DNA of 64,000 bases, from positions 20,531,635 to 20,595,634 of the forward strand of contig CM055093.1 in NCBI GenBank assembly GCA_029204225.1, written 5' to 3'. Shown here piece after piece: positions 1 to 13,235 of this stretch; positions within the stretch are counted from its first letter, which is position 1; each line of letters starts with the position of its first letter. This DNA is from Diphasiastrum complanatum. Taxonomy: Eukaryota > Streptophyta > Lycopodiopsida > Lycopodiales > Lycopodiaceae. The position numbers were made by a program, and so were the translations under genes. A model generated the notes under the pieces. That model did no database searches. It saw only the letters and a program-made list of their open reading frames with translations, and was not told the origin of the DNA.

Positions 1-1803
1 AGGGATGTCATCTTTCATGAAGAGAATGTTTCCAATGTTGTTGATGTTGATGTTGATGTGCCTACTAATCATCATGATGTGCAAGATGTCTTGGATGAAG
101 ATGGAGATGCCACTCCAAAGCAAACTTCAAGGAAGACTCAAAGGCAAAGGGCTAAGCCATCAAGGCTAACCTATGATGAAAAAGGAAAGCAAGTGGTGGA
201 CAACTCTAACTTTGCTTTTCTTACCTCTTTTGATGAACCAACTTGTGTAGGTGAAGCAATTCAAAAGAAGGAATGGATCCAAGCCATGGATCATGAGCAT
301 CAAGCACTCATCAAAAGCAACACATGGAGGTTGGTAAAGCTTCCAAAGGACAAGAAGGCAATTGGTTGTAAGTGGATCTTCAAGATCAAGACAAATCAAG
401 ATGGATCAATCAACAAGTACAAGGCAAGGTTGGTGGCAAAGGGGTATGCTCAAGAATATGGTATTGACTATGATGAGACCTTTGCACCCGTGGCAAAGAT
501 GGTAACTATTCGAATCCTAATCTCTCTTGCAACTCTTTATGATTGGGATATGTGGCAAATGGATGTTACTAATGCCTTCTTGAATGGTGATCTTGAAGAA
601 GATATTTACATGGAGCAACCCGAGGGCTATGTTTCACATGATGAGCCTAATCATGTGTGCTATCTCCAAAAGAGTTTGTATGGGCTAAAGCAAGCACCAA
701 GGAGTTGGTATGCTAAGCTCAATTCCTTCTTACTTTCTCAAAACTTTGTTATGAGTGAGTATGATCATTCTCTCTACTTTAGATTGAATGAAAATGATAT
801 CACTTTACTTTTGATCTATGTTGATGACATTATCTTAAGTGGTGGTAACAATCTAGATATAGATGAAATCAAGATGGCACTCAAAAGAGAGTTTGAAATT
901 CAAGATCTTGGTAAACTTCATTATATCTTAGGAATAGAGATTATTAGAACTTCTAAATCTACATTCATATGTCAAGAAAAGTATGTTAACTCTATTCTAA
1001 AAAGGTTTCATATGGAAGATTGTAAAGTTGTTTCTACTCCTATGGAATCAAATGTAAAGCTAACTACAAGAAGTAATGAAAGATCCTTCAAGGACATTAC
1101 TCTCTATAGAAAGCTAATAGGATCTCTTATATGGTTAACCATCACAAGACCTGATCTAAGCCTTGTGGTTGGTAAACTAAGTCAATTTATGCAAGATCCT
1201 AGTGAGGCTCATTGGAAGCTAGGAAAGAGAGTACTTAGATACATCTCGGGATCTAGAGATTTTGGCATCTTGTATGGAGGTACTACACCTAACCTTTGTG
1301 GATTTTCAGATTCAGATTTTGCAGGTGATCAAATGGATAGGAAGTCAACAAGTGCCTTTGCAATCTATCTTGGAGATGGAGTGGTCTCATGGCTATCAAA
1401 GAAGCAACCAACTATCTCTCTATCTTCCACCGAAGCCGAGTACAAGGCATTAACAACATGCACCAAGGAGATTCTTTGGATCAAGAGGATGTTATTGGAT
1501 CTTCACTTGCTGGAACCAGAGAAGACTCCAATCATACTTTGTGATAACCTTTCAGCCCAAAGCTTGGCAAGCAATCCTGTTTTTCATGCAAGGAGCAAGC
1601 ACATTGAGATTGCTCACCATTTTGTGAGAGATCAAGTCATTGCCAAAGAGGTGGAGCTTCAACATGTCTCTTCAAAGGAGTGTGTGGCTGATATCTTCAC
1701 CAAACCATTGGGAAAGGACCTATATTTAATGCATAGATCTAATCTTGGAATGTGCTCAAAGACTATGTTGAAACTAGCATCCAATGTTGAAGAGGGAGTG
1801 TGA
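1..1803 (+). CDS. pol: Ty1/copia pol, 3' part (integrase C-terminus, reverse transcriptase, RNase H)
   Basis: The frame is open from base 1, so the gene starts left of the window; the first residues (RDVIFHEE) match the end of copia integrase. A linker follows, then the RVT_2 reverse transcriptase: WIQAMD near 276-293, the FAPVAKM block near 481-501, and the catalytic YVDD at 817-828. RNase H follows, with SDSDFAGD, STEAEYKAL, CDNLSAQ and SKHIEIAHH carrying the expected acidic and histidine residues. No internal stop or frameshift is seen, which makes this the best preserved RT-RNase H in the window. The stop codon at 1801-1803 lies inside the first bases of the 3' LTR. The enzyme would copy element RNA into cDNA in cytoplasmic particles. 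It is closest in the window to the element at 9627-15537, which lacks this RT core. Confidence 0.95.
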   Translation, partial: RDVIFHEENVSNVVDVDVDVPTNHHDVQDVLDEDGDATPKQTSRKTQRQRAKPSRLTYDEKGKQVVDNSNFAFLTSFDEPTCVGEAIQKKEWIQAMDHEHQALIKSNTWRLVKLPKDKKAIGCKWIFKIKTNQDGSINKYKARLVAKGYAQEYGIDYDETFAPVAKMVTIRILISLATLYDWDMWQMDVTNAFLNGDLEEDIYMEQPEGYVSHDEPNHVCYLQKSLYGLKQAPRSWYAKLNSFLLSQNFVMSEYDHSLYFRLNENDITLLLIYVDDIILSGGNNLDIDEIKMALKREFEIQDLGKLHYILGIEIIRTSKSTFICQEKYVNSILKRFHMEDCKVVSTPMESNVKLTTRSNERSFKDITLYRKLIGSLIWLTITRPDLSLVVGKLSQFMQDPSEAHWKLGKRVLRYISGSRDFGILYGGTTPNLCGFSDSDFAGDQMDRKSTSAFAIYLGDGVVSWLSKKQPTISLSSTEAEYKALTTCTKEILWIKRMLLDLHLLEPEKTPIILCDNLSAQSLASNPVFHARSKHIEIAHHFVRDQVIAKEVELQHVSSKECVADIFTKPLGKDLYLMHRSNLGMCSKTMLKLASNVEEGV

Positions 1804-2452
1804 AAATTGTCAACATTTCCTAGCTAGTTTGAGGCCTAAATTGGCTAAAATTGTAAATAGTTTTGGTTCTGGAGTTTCACACGTGTGAACCAGGCCACAA
1901 TGTTTTATTTACTGTATTTTTTCAGTATGATGAAGTGTCAAACTTCATACCCTTCAAAATGAGACCATTTTGATGTATTTTGGTCATATAAGCCATTTTT
2001 AGCTATTTTTCCTATATAGGGAATATCTAGGGTCAAGTACCTTCTAGAGAGAGGAGAGAGAGTCATCTTCCTCATCCATAAATAGTAGGGAAGTCGTGGA
2101 GAACAGGTTGGAGAAACCTTTTGTATGCTTCATTGAGATCAATAGATCATTGTCATTGTTTCTTCCTCCATTGAGAGCATTGTTGTGTGTATTGTCTTCA
2201 AGCTATTGTGTATGATCTTAGGTGCTTTTCAAAAGTGGTAGGCTGATGTATTATGGACTGTATAATGCTATTTTGGGCCGCACTTGATGTTTATGGAAGT
2301 TTCCATTTGTGATAAATGCTTTTTGATCAAGTTCTTTGCATTCTAGGTAGCATAGAATGTGTTGCCAATTCCTAGCTTATGTAGTTTGGAGTGCAAGCAT
2401 TCAAGCCAATGATCTTGGAGTTTAGATCCACTTAGGATCTGTATTTTTCACA
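1799..2452 (+). repeat. 3' LTR of the left-edge copia element
   Basis: The LTR starts with TGTGAAAAT directly after a purine tract (GAAGAGGGAG, about 1789-1798) and ends with ATTTTTCACA, so the ends are inverted repeats of each other. It is 654 bp long. It carries CACACGTGTG at 1878-1887 and a CTATATAGG TATA-like motif near 2011. The five bases after it (TGAAA, 2453-2457) are the predicted target-site duplication, but the left copy is outside the window. Confidence 0.88.
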
Positions 2453-3205
2453 TGAAATGGTAAACTAGTATGTGAAATGTATAAAGGCGCTGAGTAAGTT
2501 TCAGCTATTTATTTTTTGTTGAACTGATATTGACTGTAATCTACTTTTTTTTTCTTACAATGAAAAAAGTTCATCTCCATATAGATCATCCTAAAGAATA
2601 TGCTCCTTCGATTAAAAGAGGTGTCAAAGCATCTTGCTTATCAGTTGATGATTGTTTGCGCTATAAGGTTGACGGGAAAACAAATCTGGACCTCTGGGCA
2701 GACTGGACATTATATTCTAAAGATCCATATACCATGCAACATCCCAAATTCTCTTCAGTTACTTAATTGATATATTTTGTCTGCCATGGAAAGAATGGTT
2801 TGCTTGGTTATTGTAAAGATTAGAAGAATATGGTAATTAGACACATCTCTTCAGATTGTACTCAAAAAGACAATATTTTGCAAATAAAATTGCTAGAGAA
2901 TGAGGTTCTCCAAAATGAAAATAAAAATCTTTGAAATAATAGTGAGTTGTTACAAGAAGTCATAGTGAGTACAACAAAAGACATTGATCAAATGAAATAA
3001 TGGCCGTCCTACATACTCACAACTATTGAAAGAAGTTGACTTGATAGGCAAAAAGGTAAAAATAAAAAAAACGAAAGCAAGTGATCAACACAAATATTCA
3101 TAATTTGTCATCAACAGGAGGCAATCGAAAAAGGAGGATTTATGCATTCAAGTAAGTTTTTGACTTTTGGCCTTTGCAGTCTCTTTTTTGAATTCTGCTA
3201 GCTCA
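2453..3205 (+). repeat. Dispersed gene-like repeat R1, copy A
   Basis: This segment reappears at 6605-7385 in the same orientation and, more diverged, at 3790-4420 inverted. It contains a short frame at 2530-2766 with the run NLDLWADWTLYSKDPYTM, followed by broken frames rich in Asn, Glu and Leu that may be the remnant of a coiled coil. The related run in the inverted copy is NLDLWIDETLYSHDPSTL, so the protein reading is shared between copies, which suggests a once-coding sequence. I do not recognise the family. Homology begins exactly at the LTR end, so the copia element inserted into or beside this repeat. Confidence 0.7.
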
Positions 3206-3428
3206 TAGAAAATGCTCTCCACAACAAGCTCACGTAGCAACTGTATTTCTCAAAATGAAATTACACTGTACATATAGTTGTTCACTCAGGCAACCCATGC
3301 ATGACCCAGAGCAGGACGCGTGTCCCAACGACTTGCCTCGTGGTGAGGCCAACTGATCCTTATCAACTGATAGGACCCACAGTACAGTAGCACAATGATT
3401 CTACTTTAATTCTAACTATATGATCATG
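3206..3428 (-). repeat. Solo or truncated copia LTR fragment
   Basis: The bases from about 3211 to 3422 match the LTR at 28286-28508, for example GAAAATGCTCTCCACAAC and ATGATTCTACTTTAATTCTA. That second LTR flanks a minus-strand copia pol, which fixes the orientation. No pol sequence adjoins it here, so it is a solo or broken LTR. It joins R1 copy A directly. Confidence 0.75.
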
Positions 3429-3789
3429 GGATAGGGACTTTTTTTTATTTAAACTTTCTTAAGAACTGCTCTGATAAGTTGAAATATTGTAGCATATATG
3501 TTGCTAATACTAGCAAAATCATAAACACCCTGGACTGTAGTTTTATCTAAAAAAATTGAATGTCCAACATCAGGGACCTGCAATTTTGTACTTTATATGA
3601 AAACTCCTATTGTTCATCAAAATGTATTGAATGGATTTACTAGTCAATATTGAACCTAATGGTTTTCTAATTGAGGCATTTTTCTCAATGTTTTGATGAG
3701 AAACATCTACAAGTAAAATAAAATAACTAGATGAAAAACATAACAGTTGAAAAAATATCATTATCTAATTGATCAAGTAACAAAAATCA
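3429..3789. other. No recognisable feature
   Basis: AT-rich spacer between an LTR fragment and the inverted repeat R1 copy B. The short minus-strand frame at 3570-3761 has no recognisable similarity and no codon signal. Confidence 0.6.
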
Positions 3790-4420
3790 GAATATGCTTA
3801 CTTGAATGCATGAATCCTCCTATTTTGATAGCCCCCTTTGAAATAGCTTGAATATCCTTCCAACCCTGTCACTTTCACTTGTTGCTCTTAGCCTTCTTCT
3901 TTGACAATTCCACATCTCTCAACAATTGTAAGATTTCAAAACAAATAGAATGTAAGATAGCTTGTATTTTCTTTGATTAATTCTATTTTTTATATTGGAA
4001 ATTGTCTTTTCTAATTATTCATGATTTCTTCTAAGTTTTGAATTTTTTCTCTAAGGTCTTTTGGATAACAAAATCTCTCTCACGATAATATGAAGATATG
4101 TGTCTAAACTCACATTCTAAAAATTGAATCCTTTGCATAGAAATTTTTTTTCCATAATTGTGCAATCTCTCACAATATCCTAGTAGTCCATTATGCCCAT
4201 TACATATCCATGTAACTAACTGAAATATTGGAGAAAATGTGGGATGTGTTAGAGTGCTAGGATCATGAGAATACAAAGTCTCGTCTATCCATAGATCTAG
4301 GTTTCTCTTTCTTTCAGCCCTATAACAAGAACAACCCTTACAAGATATTGAAATTCATTCAACCTCTCTTCGTTGTAAAGGATCCAAATCATTAGAGATA
4401 TCCAAATGGAGGAAATACAA
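3790..4420 (-). repeat. Dispersed gene-like repeat R1, copy B (inverted, diverged)
   Basis: Read on the minus strand, the frame 4276-4031 parallels copies A and C: NGLLGYCERLHNYG here against NGLLGYCKRLEEYG in copy C. Further along, the minus strand at about 3800-3840 contains GGAGGATTCATGCATTCAAG, matching the 3' end of the other copies. Divergence from copies A and C is much higher than that between A and C. With copy A it forms a widely spaced inverted pair. Confidence 0.6.
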
Positions 4421-5198
4421 TGTTGTCATCAAGAAAAGTAGAAAAGCAATCACAAGCATCAAGGTACTCAAAACAAATGTCTAAAACAAAAAAAAATATA
4501 CACAAGTATGTATTTATCTAGTATAATATCACCAATTCTATAACATCAATTCAATAATTTTGCTTTCTTTCTTATTCAAATTTGGAGATGGTGCTCATAT
4601 TTCCATTCCAAGTAGAACTTTGCTCATCTTAACCATTGGAGGGAATGCATATTTAAATTTACGTAAGCTAAACTGTGAACACTTGAAATTTCTTAAGCAT
4701 GACATTAGATACTATGATTAGATCATTGGGAGTTGGGGAAGCTTTGAGACTGGTGTGGGCAAGCGAATAAACAATTTTGGTTTTTTTTTATTTTGGCTTT
4801 TCTTTACTATCCTAGATGGCATTCCTTATAGGATCATTTTAACATTCAAAATGCTATTCTATGTCTTTAGAATAATAAGAATGATCCACGTCTTGTTGGG
4901 TAGGTTTTTCAAGAAAATGGAGTAATAAGGAGGATGATTAAGACCTTCAAGAAAAAGGTGAATATGTTTTGCATTCTTAATAGTCAAGAAATAAAAAAAC
5001 GGACTTCAAAATACAAAGAAGCTAAAGCTCATAGAACAGCTATTTAAGCCACTTCTAGAAGAGGGCATAGAAGACAACCATACCCGTTGACCCTGCTGTT
5101 TTTCTCAAGGACATGCCCTTGATTGGTTATTGGATACCCTTAGACAAGGCACAACAAATAATGAGGAAAGTAATATATGTATAGAAAAAAAAAAACTT
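4421..5198. other. No recognisable feature
   Basis: AT-rich sequence without an open frame of interest, repeat or RNA gene that I can recognise on either strand. Confidence 0.6.
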
Positions 5199-5378
<180 letters not shown>

Positions 5379-5649
5379 AAAATTTGAAAGGGAATGCGAT
5401 TTCTAGATAAGCTATGTATCTAATAGACATCTCACATGTCTAACTAGTAATCTTTTCAACACAGTTGTTAACTGCACATGCCATCAACCACAGTTTATTT
5501 GATTTCACTAACACATGTTGTTCTTTTTTGTTTAGTACGAAAAAAAAAATACATCGTGGACACATGGACAACATTTTTGTGTAATAAGAATATAAACACA
5601 TATGACTATGGATAAGAATATAAACACATATGACTATGAATCATAGCAA

Positions 5650-6135
5650 ATGCTACAAAAAAGGAGTCTCACAACCACAGTTGAGAGCAGTCTAATCTCT
5701 ACTCAACTTGATTACTGTGGGACAATCCATAATATCTTGGAAGTTCAACTTAGGCAATTCAGCTTTTTTGAGTTTGATGTAAAATGGTTCAAGGTTATTT
5801 GTAATGATCCTAATGTGACTTTGCTAGTGACTCCACCAAATTTTGGAGAGATCAAAGTAATACATTTATTGTCTCTCAACAAGGTGAGCAAGTTCATAAA
5901 TGCGTTCAATGCAAGTAGTCATGATCAATGTGCCATTTTGTGTCAATTAATTGATCTTGTATAGAGCTCAAGCAATTTGAACAATCAATAATGTTTATGC
6001 TTAAAATTACAGGTGGTCTTTCAACCCGACCGATCAAATCCCAAAAGGTGGTATGTGATTTAAGTTGCTCCTCAAGTAAAAGAATATTTGAGTATAGGGA
6101 TGTCGTCAAGGACATGCAACCAACTATCATTTCCT
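5650..6135 (+). pseudogene. CACTA (En/Spm) transposon DUF4216-like fragment
   Basis: The frame 5650-5964 contains LDYCGTIHNILEV, then FDVKWFKV, and later a segment that could correspond to the motif before the end of DUF4216. In CACTA elements this domain has the pattern DYYG-I-EI-E followed by V-F-W-F. Downstream, near 6015-6055, a frame reads RWYVI before a stop, which fits the W-V tail after the domain. Nothing else of a CACTA transposase is seen nearby, so this would be a short, decayed relic. The assignment rests on pattern recall and could be wrong. Confidence 0.42.
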
Positions 6136-6604
6136 ACGTTCAAAAGGGCCCTATAAAAAATGCCACATAGGATGGAGGAATTAGTCAAAATTAAAAATTA
6201 TAATACAAGTGCATGCCCACAATAGTTCAAATACAAAGTCGCCACAATCATGGTTAACTAAGGTTTTTCTTGCGAAAAATCATCCCTTAGGAGAATGAAC
6301 TCTTGGAAGAAGAGAGAGTGAGGGCAAAAATTGAAAAGAAGAGTGCCAACTACATTATACTATAGATTGAACAAACTAGAGGAAAAATAGATGGATGTCA
6401 TTATAACATTTGCATCAATTAGCAATCACCATCTTTGAATGCTACATAAGATGCCTACATCTCTTGAGAGAAAAGAGAGATGGCAAGATTCGAAAAAAGA
6501 AGACTGGCAACCAAAATACACAGACTAAACAAACTCAAAAATAAAAAAAATGAGCGGCATGGCAAAATTTGAATAAAGATCAATCTCGTTCTTCAAGTGC
6601 TACG
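6136..6604. other. No recognisable feature
   Basis: AT-rich spacer. Two short stretches (about 6300-6360 and 6460-6545) have a similar order of words (AGAGAGA, GGCAAAATT or GCAAGATTCG, GAAAAGAAGA), hinting at an old local duplication. Confidence 0.5.
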
Positions 6605-7385
6605 TGAAATGATAAACTGGTATGTGAAATGTATAAAGGCACTGAGTATGTTTCATTTATTTATTTTTCGTTGAACTGATATTGATTGTAATCTACTTTT
6701 TTTTTTTCTTACAATGAAAAAAGTTCATCTCCATATAGATCTTCCTAAAGAATATGCTCCTTCGATTAAAAGAGGTGTCAAAGCATCTTGCTTATTAGTT
6801 GATGGTTGTTTGCGCTATAAGGCTGACAGGAAAACAAATTTGGACCTCTAGGCAGACTGGACATTACATCCTAAAGATCCATATACCATGCAAGATCCCA
6901 AATTCTCTTCAGTTACTCAATTGATATATTTTGTCTATTATAGAAATAATGGTTTGCTAGGTTATTGTAAAAGATTAGAAGAATATGGTAATGCATTTTC
7001 AATGGAAAGAATTCATTGTTTAGAGGATGTAATTAGACGTATATCTTTAGATTGTGCTCAAAAAGACATATTTTGCAAATAAAATTGCTAGAGAATGAGG
7101 TTCTCCAAAATGAAAATGAAAATCTTCGAAATAATAGTGAATTGTTACAAGAAATCATAGTGAGTACAACAAAAGACATTGATCAAATGAAAATCGAATT
7201 GAATAATGGCCGTTCTCCATACAACTATTGAAAGATGTTGACTTGATAGGTAAAAAGGTAAAAACAAAAAAAACGAAAGCAAGTGATCTACACAAATATT
7301 CATAATTTGTCATCAACAGGAGGCTATCGAAAAAGGAGGATTTATGCATTCAAGTAAGTTTCTTTTGGCCTTTGCATTCTCTTTT
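6605..7385 (+). repeat. Dispersed gene-like repeat R1, copy C
   Basis: Nearly the same sequence as copy A at 2453-3205, from TGAAATGATAAACTGGTATG to the tract ending in TTCTGCTAGC. It keeps a stretch deleted in copy A (about 6990-7020), so a frame at 6888-7082 reads through NGLLGYCKRLEEYGNAFSME. The upstream part is broken by a stop at about 6850. The function is unknown. Confidence 0.7.
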
Positions 7386-8460
7386 TTGACTTCTGCTAGC
7401 CCACTAGAAAAATAAGCTTCTTCCACCATCAACCACAAAATTGATCATGATCAAAAGAATCATCGCAAACTGCTAGGAGTCCACCAGACTCCGACAAGAT
7501 TATCATCAATTGGATTGAAGTTTCAGCTACAATTGATTGCATGAGTTCTGTAAACGGATACATTTCATTACTTCGAGAAACGAAAATGAATCCTGCAAGA
7601 TGAAAACCTATAACTCTTGATGAAAAGTTTGAAATTGGGATTAATATGATCAAGCTCTCCTAGCTACCTTTAGAACTAGCACCAAAATCTTGTGAAAAAG
7701 TGCTCCTCCCATGGTGCTCTGTAGTCACTCTAGTAGACGATGTGGAATACATTGACGAATAGGCATTATGGTATTTTGATCCATATCGGTATGGAGAGAG
7801 GGTAACATTGAAGGATTTTCCCAAAACTCCACCATTGGCCAAGTTCTTCAAACTTAAGAGCCATGTCCCACAAATACTATCAATTGAAGATCAAAACAAA
7901 CCATTGGGACAATCCCCCAGATGAAGCTATGACCTATGTAGATATCACTATGTGGGTCGATCCCACTGAACTGACAACAATTTCTACACCAAAAATTCTT
8001 ACAACACCACTGGCTTGCTCTTGCTCTATCGATATGGCAATAGCAAAGAAGCAAGCAAATAAGGTACTAGACAATCTAAAAGGAAAGGCTAAGATGAGAT
8101 GTGATCATCTGCAACTTATGAACACAGAGATCCAACCACCGTCTTCGTCTATAGTACCAAAGGTAGCCTTGATGCAATTCAACCCACCGTCCAAAAAAAA
8201 ACAACTGTAGAACCACCCAAAGAGCATAGGAAAGATCAAGCATCATATGCCAACATATTTTTGTGATTACACTTTAGATGATGTGATCATAGCTTTACCC
8301 CAAGCGCAGTGGGAACCCAATTTGAACGATCTTTACGATAAACCTTGTTCATATGAAGATCCTGCAACCCTTAGATCTAGTCGATCCAAGAAAGGATGAG
8401 AAATTGGTTGTGGCAGAACAACTCACTGCCGATGAACTATCTAAGAAATAAATTAGGCTT
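7386..8460 (+). pseudogene. Ty3/gypsy-like fragment (protein region not identified)
   Basis: Bases near 7386-7435 and 7730-7765 match, in opposite orientation, the gypsy fragment around 17419-17708, including GATGTGGAATACATTGACGA. A frame at 7863-8210 (115 residues) reads MSHKYYQLKIKTNHWDNPPD and may be spacer sequence between protease and reverse transcriptase. No catalytic motif is visible. The link to gypsy elements is by shared sequence with the fragment next to a retropepsin at 17794-18147, not by a domain of its own. Confidence 0.45.
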
Positions 8461-9621
<1,161 letters not shown>

Positions 9622-9626
9622 ATATA

Positions 9627-10199
9627 TGTGAAAGATTCAACTAGTTTCATCACATTTTGCAATATTTCCATATTTGGCATATTGAGGCCAAAACTTGTTT
9701 TAGACTTAGAGGTTGACTTTTCAAAGTTCATTAGTCTAAATTTCATTTGAATAAACACTTTTTGAAAGTGTGGGAAAGATAGAATGCGAGTTTGAGTAGA
9801 TTCAATTTGAATAAGTTGGGTACATTGAATCTAGACCCAAAATTGGTAGAGTTAGCATTTTGGTGGGAAAGCCAAGTGGCCAAATAGGGTTTGGACCTGT
9901 TATAAAAGGATGTAACTCATGGAGAGAGTCATCTTCTCTCTTCTCTATCTCATTTCATGCTTATACATGGTTCTCTTGGGTTCTACTATCCATTGGTGCA
10001 CTATCTTGGTGATTGCTTGCAATTTTATGTGTAGAATGATCTATATTTGCTATTTTTGGATCCACACGTGTGAAATAAAATACAATAGCTTGTTGGTTTT
10101 GTACAGACAACACACATTGGTGAAATTGGTAGTGTATTTCTCTTTCTAACCAAAGATCATTCAAGTAGATTGGATCTTAAGGATCTGAAATCTTTCACA
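9627..10199 (+). repeat. 5' LTR of copia element 2
   Basis: 573 bp with TGTGAAAGA and TCTTTCACA ends. It contains a TATA box (TATAAAAG, 9901-9908) and the palindrome CACACGTGTG at 10063-10072. The 3' LTR is 77 bp longer because the segment at about 10075-10120 is replaced by a longer one there. Confidence 0.95.
9901..9908 (+). promoter_or_regulatory. TATA box of the element 2 LTR promoter
   Basis: TATAAAAG in the 5' LTR, repeated at 15162-15169 in the 3' LTR. It sits about 275 bp into the LTR, where a plant copia U3 promoter is expected. Confidence 0.7.
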
Positions 10200-10211
10200 T
10201 GGTATCAGAGC
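10200..10211 (+). other. Primer-binding site
   Basis: TGGTATCAGAGC directly after the 5' LTR, the usual plant copia site complementary to initiator tRNA-Met. A leader of about 590 bp without a long frame follows, up to the gag start. Confidence 0.93.
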
Positions 10212-10798
10212 TTGTGTTTCAGGTTATGAAGGAGGAAATCAGATCTATCAATGATTTGGTGAAGATATCAAGTCTAGAGCATGCTAGAGAGGATTCTACA
10301 CCAAAATCGGATTTTTTGCTTTTGTAGATTGGATCTTTTGTAGATCAAAACACTAAATAGGTCAATATACTTGTTCAATTCCATTTTTTGAATTCACATG
10401 CTGGATTTGGCTGATTTTTGGATCATTGGTTCAGCCTAAGTGGTGGCTTATAGATTGCATATCAATTTTCAGCCTTTGCATGTAGATTTGGAATAGTCAA
10501 TTTTTTGTGATTTTGTTAAAACCCTAATTTTGATTGGATCTCTAGATAGTGAGGTTGCTGGACTTCATTTGAGTGTGTTTCAATCTTAGAAAGTGGCAAA
10601 AGTCATTAGATTGAGGATAGATCATAAATTGATCAAGATTCCATGATTCTATGTGTCGATTTGCTTGGATAAGTGCTAGAAGAGAATTTGTGAGATAGTT
10701 TCAAATCTTGGTGATTTCTTTTGAAAGCATTTGTTGTTGTTCAAAGGAGTGCTTTGTGCATTGAAACAGGTTGAAAGAGAAGATCAGGTCATTTCTAC

Positions 10799-13235
10799 AT
10801 GGCAACCTCAATTGGAGTCATGTTGGAAGCCAATGATAGGCTTACCTCAAGTAACTATTCATTATGGAAAGTGAGGATGGAGTCACTTCTTGAGATGAAT
10901 GATGTTTTGGATATTGTTGTAGGTTTGGAGGAGAGACCAGCAACACAACAAGATCAATTGAGGTATGACAAGAGGGCCAAGAAGGCTCTACACATGATAA
11001 AGATGAATGTTACCAATGAACTTCTCAAGGAAGTTGGTAAGTGCACATCATCTTTGGAAGCTTGAAATTCATTGAAGAAGCTTTATGAATCCAAGTCTAC
11101 TTCTAGAGTGTTGACTCTAAGAAGGCAAATCTTTTCTTGTTTGCAAAAGAATGAAGAAAGTCCAAGTACTTTTGTTTTGAGAATGAAAGCATTGAATGAT
11201 GAGTTAGCTTGCATAGATGAAAGCATTAAGGAAGGAGAGCTTATTCAAGTGATTCTTAATGGCTTGTTGGATGCTCATGCTAACATTGTTCAAAGTATTG
11301 CTATTCAAAAGACTTTGCCAAGTTTGATGGATCTTCAAGAGATCTTGATCAATGAGGAATATAGGCTTCAAGCAAGAGGTGGATCTACATCGACACTTCA
11401 AGATGATGCTATGTTCACAAAGGGCAAATTCAAGGGCAAAACCAAAAGCAAGTGGTCTAAAGGGCAAGATCAAGTGGATGCTTCTTCAAGTGGCAAAAAG
11501 AAGGATAGATCAAAGCTGAAGTGCTTCTATTGTGGCATCAAAGGACACTTTGCAAGTGAGTGCTACAAGAAGAAGAGAGATCAAGGAGACAAGCAAGGTA
11601 ATCTTACTCTTGATGAGGATGGTTTGGATGTGCAAGATGCAAATGATGATGCTTTTGTGATGTCTTCATGTATGCTTGCTAATGATGGAGATCTAGATCC
11701 TTGGTGGATTGATAGTGGAGCAAGTTCACACATGACCTTTCACAAAGAGTACTTCACTTCTTTGTTGGCATATGGAGATGACAAGGGGGTGATCTACACG
11801 GCCAATGATGGTGAGTGTGCAATCAAAGGGATTGGCACAATTCCTATTTCTCTCTCTACAAATAGGAATGTTCATTTGGAGGATGTCTTGTCTATTCCAT
11901 CTATTACCAAGAATTTGCTTAGTGTGAGTCAAATGCTAAGTAAGGGCCTCAAGGTGGAGTTTGATGGAGATGCTTGTTTGATCAAAAGGATGGATGTCTT
12001 GATTGGAAAAGGTAAAAGGCAAGGGAAGTTGTTCAAACTTGATGCTTGTGTTATTGCTAACCAGGTTGGATGTGTTGCAAGGGAGCAAATTTCTAATCAA
12101 GAGGTTTGGCACAAAATGATAGGACACCTCAACTTCAAGTCATTGGAGGTAATGGCAAGTAAGAAGGTTGTGATTGGTCTTCCAAGTTCCTTAAGTAATG
12201 ACAAGCATGTTTGTGAGTATTGTGCTTTGTCTAAGTCACATAGACTACCTTATACTAGATCTATTTCTAGATCTACAAAGCCTTTTCAACTTGTACATTC
12301 GGATATTCATGGATTTACTACAATTAGCAATAGTGGAGCTAAGATGTATGTAACATTCATTGATGATTTTAGTAGATTTTGTTGGATCTATCTACTAAAG
12401 AGCAAGGATGAAGTGTATGATGTCTTTGTCAAGTTCAAGAATGCAAGGGAGAACCAATTCTCCACAAAGATCAAGTGCTTGAGAGGTGACAATGGTGGTG
12501 AGTACATATCTAACAAGTTCAAGGCCTTTTGTGATGAGCATGGGATCAAGAGGGAGTATACAACATCAAGGACTCCACAACAAAATGGAGTGGCTGAAAG
12601 GAAGAATAGGACATTATGTGAAAGTGCTAAAGCTATGAGGTTAAGTGCTAATCTTGACAAACCATTTTGGGATCAAGCTTTGTTGTGTGGACACCTTTTG
12701 AGATGCTATTCAAGAGGAGGCCGAGTGTCAACTTTCTAAGAACCTTTGGATGCACATGCTATGTCAACATTACTCTTGATGATAGGACCAAGGAGGATCC
12801 ATCTTCAAGAAGAGGTATTTTTGTTGGATATAGTGAGATGAGTAAAGCCTACAAGGTTTACATTCCTTCTACTAACAAAGTGATTGTTGGTAGAGATGTC
12901 ATTTTTGATGAGGGAAACATTTCATAGGTGTTTTCAAGCATGATTGATGGTAGAGTAGATGGATCTAACATTCTTGATGTTGATGAGAAGGATCCTACTT
13001 TGGATGGTGGTGATGATGGACCTTCATCAAGTCAAAAGCCAAGGAGAACATCAAGAGAAAGACAAGTACCTTCAAGGCTCACATATGATCAAAAGGGTAA
13101 GCAAGTAGTTTCTGGAAATTATGTTGCTTTCCTAACCTTTTTGGATGAGCCTACAAGTGTAGATCAAGCAAGGAAAGAAGAGGAGTGGATCCAAGCAATG
13201 GATCTTGAGTATCGATCTCTTATGAAGAGTGGAAC
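10799..13235 (+). pseudogene. gag-pol: Copia gag, protease, integrase and start of RT, broken
   Basis: Gag starts at ATG 10799 (MATSIGVMLEANDRLTSSNY). A stop TGA at 11063-11065 follows EA in EAW context, most simply a TGG-to-TGA change; the frame resumes unchanged. The zinc knuckle CFYCGIKGHFASEC is at 11522-11563 and the protease motif DSGASSHM starts near 11711. Integrase has the HH-CC region at about 12109-12225, then HSDIHG, GDNGGEY and NGVAERKNR carrying the D-D-E residues. A small deletion near 12680-12690 shifts the frame, and a TAG at 12925-12927 interrupts the integrase tail. The linker and the first RT residues (EEEWIQAMD) follow until homology stops at about 13235. It encodes particle, maturation and integration functions, now non-functional as one polyprotein. 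Confidence 0.92.
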
